DNA of 26,721 nt from positions 1 through 26,721 of the forward strand of contig JAYWAC010000257.1 in NCBI GenBank assembly GCA_043782755.1. The letters run 5' to 3'. Source of the stretch: JADJYF01 sp043782755. GTDB taxonomy: Bacteria; Pseudomonadota; Gammaproteobacteria; Ga0077536. The translations under genes and the position numbers were made by a program. The notes under the pieces were generated by a model. The model had not been told where the DNA came from. It ran no database searches and saw only the letters and a program-made list of their open reading frames with translations. Below are positions 23,636 through 26,721 of the stretch, piece by piece (within the stretch, counting starts at the first letter, position 1; each line of letters starts with the position of its first letter).

Positions 23636-24774
23636 AACACGTCCAACAGCGCTTGCATTTCGTTCGCGAATTGGTCGCCCATGATGAGCCTGACCAGACG
23701 TCGCGTGAGTTTGGTGTCGCCATCGAGCGTCGCAGTATCGCCACCGCCCGCTTCGCCGAGCACCAACCAGTCGGCCATGGGCGCGTTGCGATACAGATCG
23801 CGGCTCACCGCGCGGCCGAGCTTCGCTTCGAGCAGATGGGGATTGGCTTGATCGCTGACGTCGAGCGCCGACAAGGTGCCGCCGCTGTGCTTGAAGTTCT
23901 CGACCAGGCGCGCGACCTTCCTGGCTTGGCCTTCACGCATCGGCGCGTCACCGATCACGATGATGATCTTCCGCGCGCCAGGCCGCCAGCCGGATTCGTC
24001 GATGGCCGCCTTGATGCCCTCATCCACCGCTTCGAACCAGTCACCGCCGCCCTTGGCCTCAAGCGCGCCGAGGAAGCGATTCAGCTTGGTCGTGCTATAG
24101 GTGAGTGGCTGGACACGGGTAACAAATTCTTCGTCAAAATCGCGGTAGGCGACGAAACCGAAACGCGCTATCGGCACCAGGGTGCGCACGAACTTGGCGA
24201 TGTCCTCGATACGCTCTTTGACTTCCGACAACACCCAACCCATTGAGCCTGTGGCGTCGACGCAGAACACCACATCCAGACCCGCTTCGCGTAAGCCCGA
24301 GATATAGGCCGCAAAGCGCGAGGTGCCATCGCCGAAACCGTTGCCTATGCCTGACTTGAAGCCACCGAAGCCGCTGCCACCGGCGCCAGGGATGGCGCCG
24401 AGACTGAGGCCGCCAGCAATTTGGATTTGTGGTGTGCCTTCGGCATTTTCCTTACCGCCCGAACCACCGGCCTGTGCTTTGAGCGCGACCGTGACATTGG
24501 GCGGCGGCGGGGCGACCGCCTTGGGCGCGATCAAGACTTCGGGGGGTTCTAGCTCAAGTTCTTTCTCGAACTCAAGTTCATCCTCGGGAGGCGGCTGGCG
24601 TTCGACGAGTTTTTGCGGTGCCGGTGGCACCTTGATTTCGATTTTCTCTTCGGACGCCGCAAGACCGAGATTACGTTCAATCTGATGGCCGATACGGCCG
24701 GACACAATGGCGTGGATGATGGCGGAAAACACCAGGAAACAGATCCACAGGATGGCGCGACGGGTGCGATCCAT
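23632..24774 (-). CDS. Membrane-anchored von Willebrand A protein with TonB-like N-terminus
   Basis: The 380-residue protein starts with a single membrane helix (8-25), then a Pro/Glu-rich stretch (residues 49-92: PPAPQ, PPPEDELEFEKELELEPPE, APPPP) like the periplasm-spanning linker of TonB, then a Gly-rich segment (102-150). The C-terminal half (about 166-345) is a VWA domain with an intact metal-ion-dependent adhesion site (D173-x-T175-G-S177) and VIGDAPMREG. No TonB C-terminal domain is present, so VWA seems to replace it. VWA domains with this site bind protein partners through Mg2+/Mn2+. Topology is type II with the VWA in the periplasm. It is the first gene of the operon, coupled to the TPR gene by a 4-bp overlap. 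The exact function is unknown. Confidence 0.85.
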   Translation of the reverse strand: MDRTRRAILWICFLVFSAIIHAIVSGRIGHQIERNLGLAASEEKIEIKVPPAPQKLVERQPPPEDELEFEKELELEPPEVLIAPKAVAPPPPNVTVALKAQAGGSGGKENAEGTPQIQIAGGLSLGAIPGAGGSGFGGFKSGIGNGFGDGTSRFAAYISGLREAGLDVVFCVDATGSMGWVLSEVKERIEDIAKFVRTLVPIARFGFVAYRDFDEEFVTRVQPLTYSTTKLNRFLGALEAKGGGDWFEAVDEGIKAAIDESGWRPGARKIIIVIGDAPMREGQARKVARLVENFKHSGGTLSALDVSDQANPHLLEAKLGRAVSRDLYRNAPMADWLVLGEAGGGDTATLDGDTKLTRRLVRLIMGDQFANEMQALLDVL

Positions 24775-24887
24775 CAGGCCGCGCTCACGGCCGCTTTAGG
24801 CCCGAAGGCGAGCCACTGTCGCTCGCCCGTCGCAGTGCTAAGTAACCGATGAATCACGTGCGAATGTTGGGGCACTGCAAAGCTCAT
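24774..24887 (-). CDS. Possible small ORF (37 aa) upstream of the VWA gene
   Basis: This frame from ATG 24887 ends in TGATG, so its stop shares a base with the VWA start, the geometry of translational coupling. It encodes a 37-residue peptide (MSFAVPQHSHVIHR to AAVSAA) with no recognised domain and no clear ribosome binding site; an extended frame reaches a CTG/TTG-type start near 25037. It could be a leader peptide or chance. Confidence is low. Confidence 0.25.
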   Translation of the reverse strand: MSFAVPQHSHVIHRLLSTATGERQWLAFGPKAAVSAA

Positions 24888-24942
24888 GGCTGGATGCCGA
24901 GTCGCGTACCGCTCGGCAGTTGTTTTAAGGTTAGTCCGCGAA

Positions 24943-24985
24943 GGTTGGGCTGGCCTTGACACGGCTCCCGCAGGCCTGCCCAACC
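24943..24985 (-). repeat. Long inverted repeat in the VWA operon leader
   Basis: GGTTGGGCTGGCC (24943-24955) pairs with GGCCTGCCCAACC (24973-24985), with one mismatch out of 13 and a 17-base loop. The arms extend by a few more bases with a bulge (GAA/TTC). It would fold close to the 5' end of a transcript starting at the candidate promoter just upstream. No T-run follows, so it is not a terminator. It does not resemble the REP units. Confidence 0.6.
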
Positions 24986-25002
24986 CTTCAGGGGTGTCGG
25001 GC

Positions 25003-25011
25003 ATGATAGCA
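25003..25011 (-). promoter_or_regulatory. Candidate extended -10 promoter element
   Basis: Read on the minus strand this is TGCTATCAT, an extended -10 (TGn plus TATCAT). No good -35 hexamer is visible at 16-18 bp. It is placed to transcribe the VWA-TPR-CobW-DUF1329 operon after the DUF1302 terminator. Evidence is by eye only. Confidence 0.3.
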
Positions 25012-25095
25012 AAGAGTGGTGGCTTGGGAAGTTGCAAACGCGGACATCAGTCTGGCCCGCGTCCCTGCGGATTCTCAATCAAAACTTGGCGGTCA

Positions 25096-25131
25096 CACAA
25101 AAAGAAGAGCCGGCACTAGGCCGGCTCTTCT
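25096..25131 (-). terminator. Rho-independent terminator of the DUF1302 gene
   Basis: AGAAGAGCCGGC at 25103-25114 pairs perfectly with GCCGGCTCTTCT at 25120-25131 around a 5-base loop, and the minus strand continues with TTTTTGTG. It lies 18 bp beyond the DUF1302 stop and separates it from the VWA operon. Confidence 0.93.
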
Positions 25132-25149
25132 CAAGCTCAACTGAACTAC

Positions 25150-26721
25150 TTAGAAGAAGTAGGTCGCGCGAACGAACATTTCGTCGGCGAAATCGAGCGT
25201 CTCGGTGATGGTGTCATTGTGGCCACCCGGCGAAGCAATGACCGTCGCATAGACGTCCCACTGCCACTTGGCGGACGGACGATAACGCACACCCGGCTGG
25301 AACAAGTAGCCGCCCGCCGTGTCGATCAGCACCGCCGCGTCGAGGCGCCAGATCAAGTTCGGGAACGGCTGCTGGAACGCGAACACGACGTAGTCCGCCA
25401 TGCCGCTGCCCTTGGGATCCATCGCGCCACGCTGGAAGGCAGCCGGCTTGAATTGGCCGGTCTTGGCATCGATGAACTTGCTGATGTCAGGCGTATTATT
25501 GTTGGCCAAGTCACGACCAAAGAGATCCGTCTCCGTGCGATGCATCCATTGGAAGACCATGTAGGTCGCCGGGAACGCATCGGAGAAGCGGTAATACTTC
25601 TCCAGGATCATGGCCGATACGATGTCGTTGACTTGCTTGTACTTGAACGCCAGATCACTGGTCAGACGCTTGCCGGGCGTGATCGACACTTCACCGCGAA
25701 CAATCAACTGGTCAAGCAGCGGATTTTCCGAGGTCACGACATAGTTGCCACCGGCCATGAACACGGTCTCACGCTTGAACTCGCGACCCACCCACTGGAT
25801 GAAGGGGCCAAACGAGGAGCGGAAACCTTCCAGGGTGCGGTAGGTGTCGACGAAGTTCTGCTCGTCACCAAAGTTAAAGATGTTACGCACGGCCCACTTG
25901 GCGGCCGGGAAGTCGTCGATAACATGGCGCAGGTAGTGCTGGTTGTTCAGGCGAGCATGCTGAATCGCCTTCCAGTACTGCAAGGAAGGAGTGCCCTGCG
26001 GATCCGGCGCGAAGGTCGAACCGCAACCGTTTTCCATGTTGCGAGCATTCTTGTCGAGGGTCGGGAAGCCGAGGGCACCAGCATTCGCGAGGCCATGACC
26101 ACCGTTCAGGAAGTTCAGGGTGTCGTTGTACTGGTTGAGGCAACCGGTGTTGATGCGACCGTTGTTGACCTGCGGCGCATCGACGTTGCGGAACACACCG
26201 TCCTGGTTGCGACGATTGACCACGCCGATGATACCGGTGAGCTGCTCGGTAAACGGCATCGTCATGCGGGCGCCAAAGTTCAAGGAACCCTTGGCGTCAT
26301 GCATGCCGGCCTCATCATTGAGGCGCGCACCGGAGGTAGCAATCAGGTTATACGGTGTGTTCTGACCCGGCAGAATGGTCGGCGAGAACATCTGCGTGAA
26401 CGCATCAAGCTCGTAGCCATTGCTGAAGGTATAGGACAGGCGGATACCCGGCGAGGCAACGCGCTGGTCCTGATACTCTTCCGCGCCTGGCCCCAGGGTC
26501 AGGTGACGACGCAGGTCGAGGCCGTTGGCCACGTCCATGGTACGGAAGAAGTAGGCCTCACCCCAGGCGATGACCTGGTTACCGGCACGCAGCCACAACG
26601 GGCCCTTGTTCCAGTCCAGATAAAAAGCCGGAATGTCGATGATCGAGTCAGGCGTATTGGCCTCGAGCAAGGTCTGACGGCGGTTGCTCCAGATCGCGTT
26701 ATAGCGACCCGGACCAAAGCT
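25150..26721 (-). CDS. DUF1302 outer-membrane beta-barrel protein (5' end outside window)
   Basis: The last 523 residues are visible; the frame is open to the window edge (SFGPGRYNAIWSNRRQ just inside it), so the start and signal peptide are missing. DUF1302 features include the strand AFYLDWNKGPLWLRAGNQVIAWGEAYFFRTMDV, RRHLTLGPGAEEYQDQRVASPGIRLSY, and alternating amphipathic strands with aromatic girdles to a C-terminal VRATYFF, a terminal Phe as expected for BAM-inserted barrels. The family is thought to form outer-membrane proteins that handle hydrophobic compounds and is usually encoded beside DUF1329, as here. Two Cys (in NTGCLNQ and NGCGS) could form a loop disulfide. It ends in its own terminator, so it is transcribed separately from the downstream operon. 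Confidence 0.88.
   Translation of the reverse strand, partial: SFGPGRYNAIWSNRRQTLLEANTPDSIIDIPAFYLDWNKGPLWLRAGNQVIAWGEAYFFRTMDVANGLDLRRHLTLGPGAEEYQDQRVASPGIRLSYTFSNGYELDAFTQMFSPTILPGQNTPYNLIATSGARLNDEAGMHDAKGSLNFGARMTMPFTEQLTGIIGVVNRRNQDGVFRNVDAPQVNNGRINTGCLNQYNDTLNFLNGGHGLANAGALGFPTLDKNARNMENGCGSTFAPDPQGTPSLQYWKAIQHARLNNQHYLRHVIDDFPAAKWAVRNIFNFGDEQNFVDTYRTLEGFRSSFGPFIQWVGREFKRETVFMAGGNYVVTSENPLLDQLIVRGEVSITPGKRLTSDLAFKYKQVNDIVSAMILEKYYRFSDAFPATYMVFQWMHRTETDLFGRDLANNNTPDISKFIDAKTGQFKPAAFQRGAMDPKGSGMADYVVFAFQQPFPNLIWRLDAAVLIDTAGGYLFQPGVRYRPSAKWQWDVYATVIASPGGHNDTITETLDFADEMFVRATYFF

Larger units (their letters stand above)
24775..25149. other. 375-bp intergenic region before the VWA operon
   Basis: Going toward the operon on the minus strand, this region holds the DUF1302 terminator (25096-25131), a candidate extended -10 (25003-25011), a long inverted repeat (24943-24985) and the possible 37-aa ORF. 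Nothing else is recognisable, and no protein family was seen in either strand. Confidence 0.5.

Overview
The window looks like a chromosomal stretch from a GC-rich Gammaproteobacterium, or a close proteobacterial relative. This rests on a BaeS/BaeR-Spy envelope-stress module, Uup, YaaA and PpiA housekeeping genes, a DUF1302/DUF1329 envelope pair, and short paired palindromic (REP/REPIN-like) repeats between genes. I see no phage, IS, plasmid, CRISPR, rRNA or tRNA. GC content was judged by eye and species was not determined.

Layout. 1-2.9 kb: the end of a group II truncated hemoglobin, a PaaI thioesterase, and an MFS and a DMT/EamA transporter that converge and overlap by 74 bp. 3.2-6.5 kb: a flavoprotein of the 4-hydroxybutyryl-CoA dehydratase/HpaB superfamily lacking key Fe-S and catalytic residues, then a translationally coupled SDR and luciferase-like (LLM, F420-type) oxidoreductase, probably a small catabolic cluster. 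6.5-7.7 kb (minus): a small TPR-like protein and a trypsin-like protease with no export signal. 7.9-10.1 kb (minus): a fatty acid desaturase, a PPOX-class predicted F420-dependent enzyme and a Crp/Fnr regulator broken by one in-frame TAA just before its DNA-binding domain. 10.3-12.0 kb: two secreted proteins, one ending in two Lin-12/Notch-type (LNR) cysteine modules, closed by a strong terminator. 12.1-14.9 kb: a Spy/CpxP-like periplasmic chaperone divergent from baeS-baeR. 14.9-18.8 kb: yaaA, ppiA, a YciI-like gene and uup. 18.9-26.7 kb (minus): a DUF1302 outer-membrane protein (cut by the window end) with its own terminator, then an apparent four-gene operon: membrane-anchored von Willebrand A protein, large secreted TPR-like protein, CobW/G3E GTPase, Tat-exported DUF1329 protein.

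Most notable: the VWA-TPR-CobW-DUF1329 operon beside DUF1302, which looks like an uncharacterised envelope module; the tandem LNR modules in a bacterial secreted protein; the Fe-S-ligand-deficient AbfD-like enzyme with a Cys-rich tail; the single-nonsense Crp/Fnr gene; and two co-resident REP variants whose stems differ by compensatory changes. Family assignments and residue comparisons come from reading the translations and from memory of reference proteins; no search was run.
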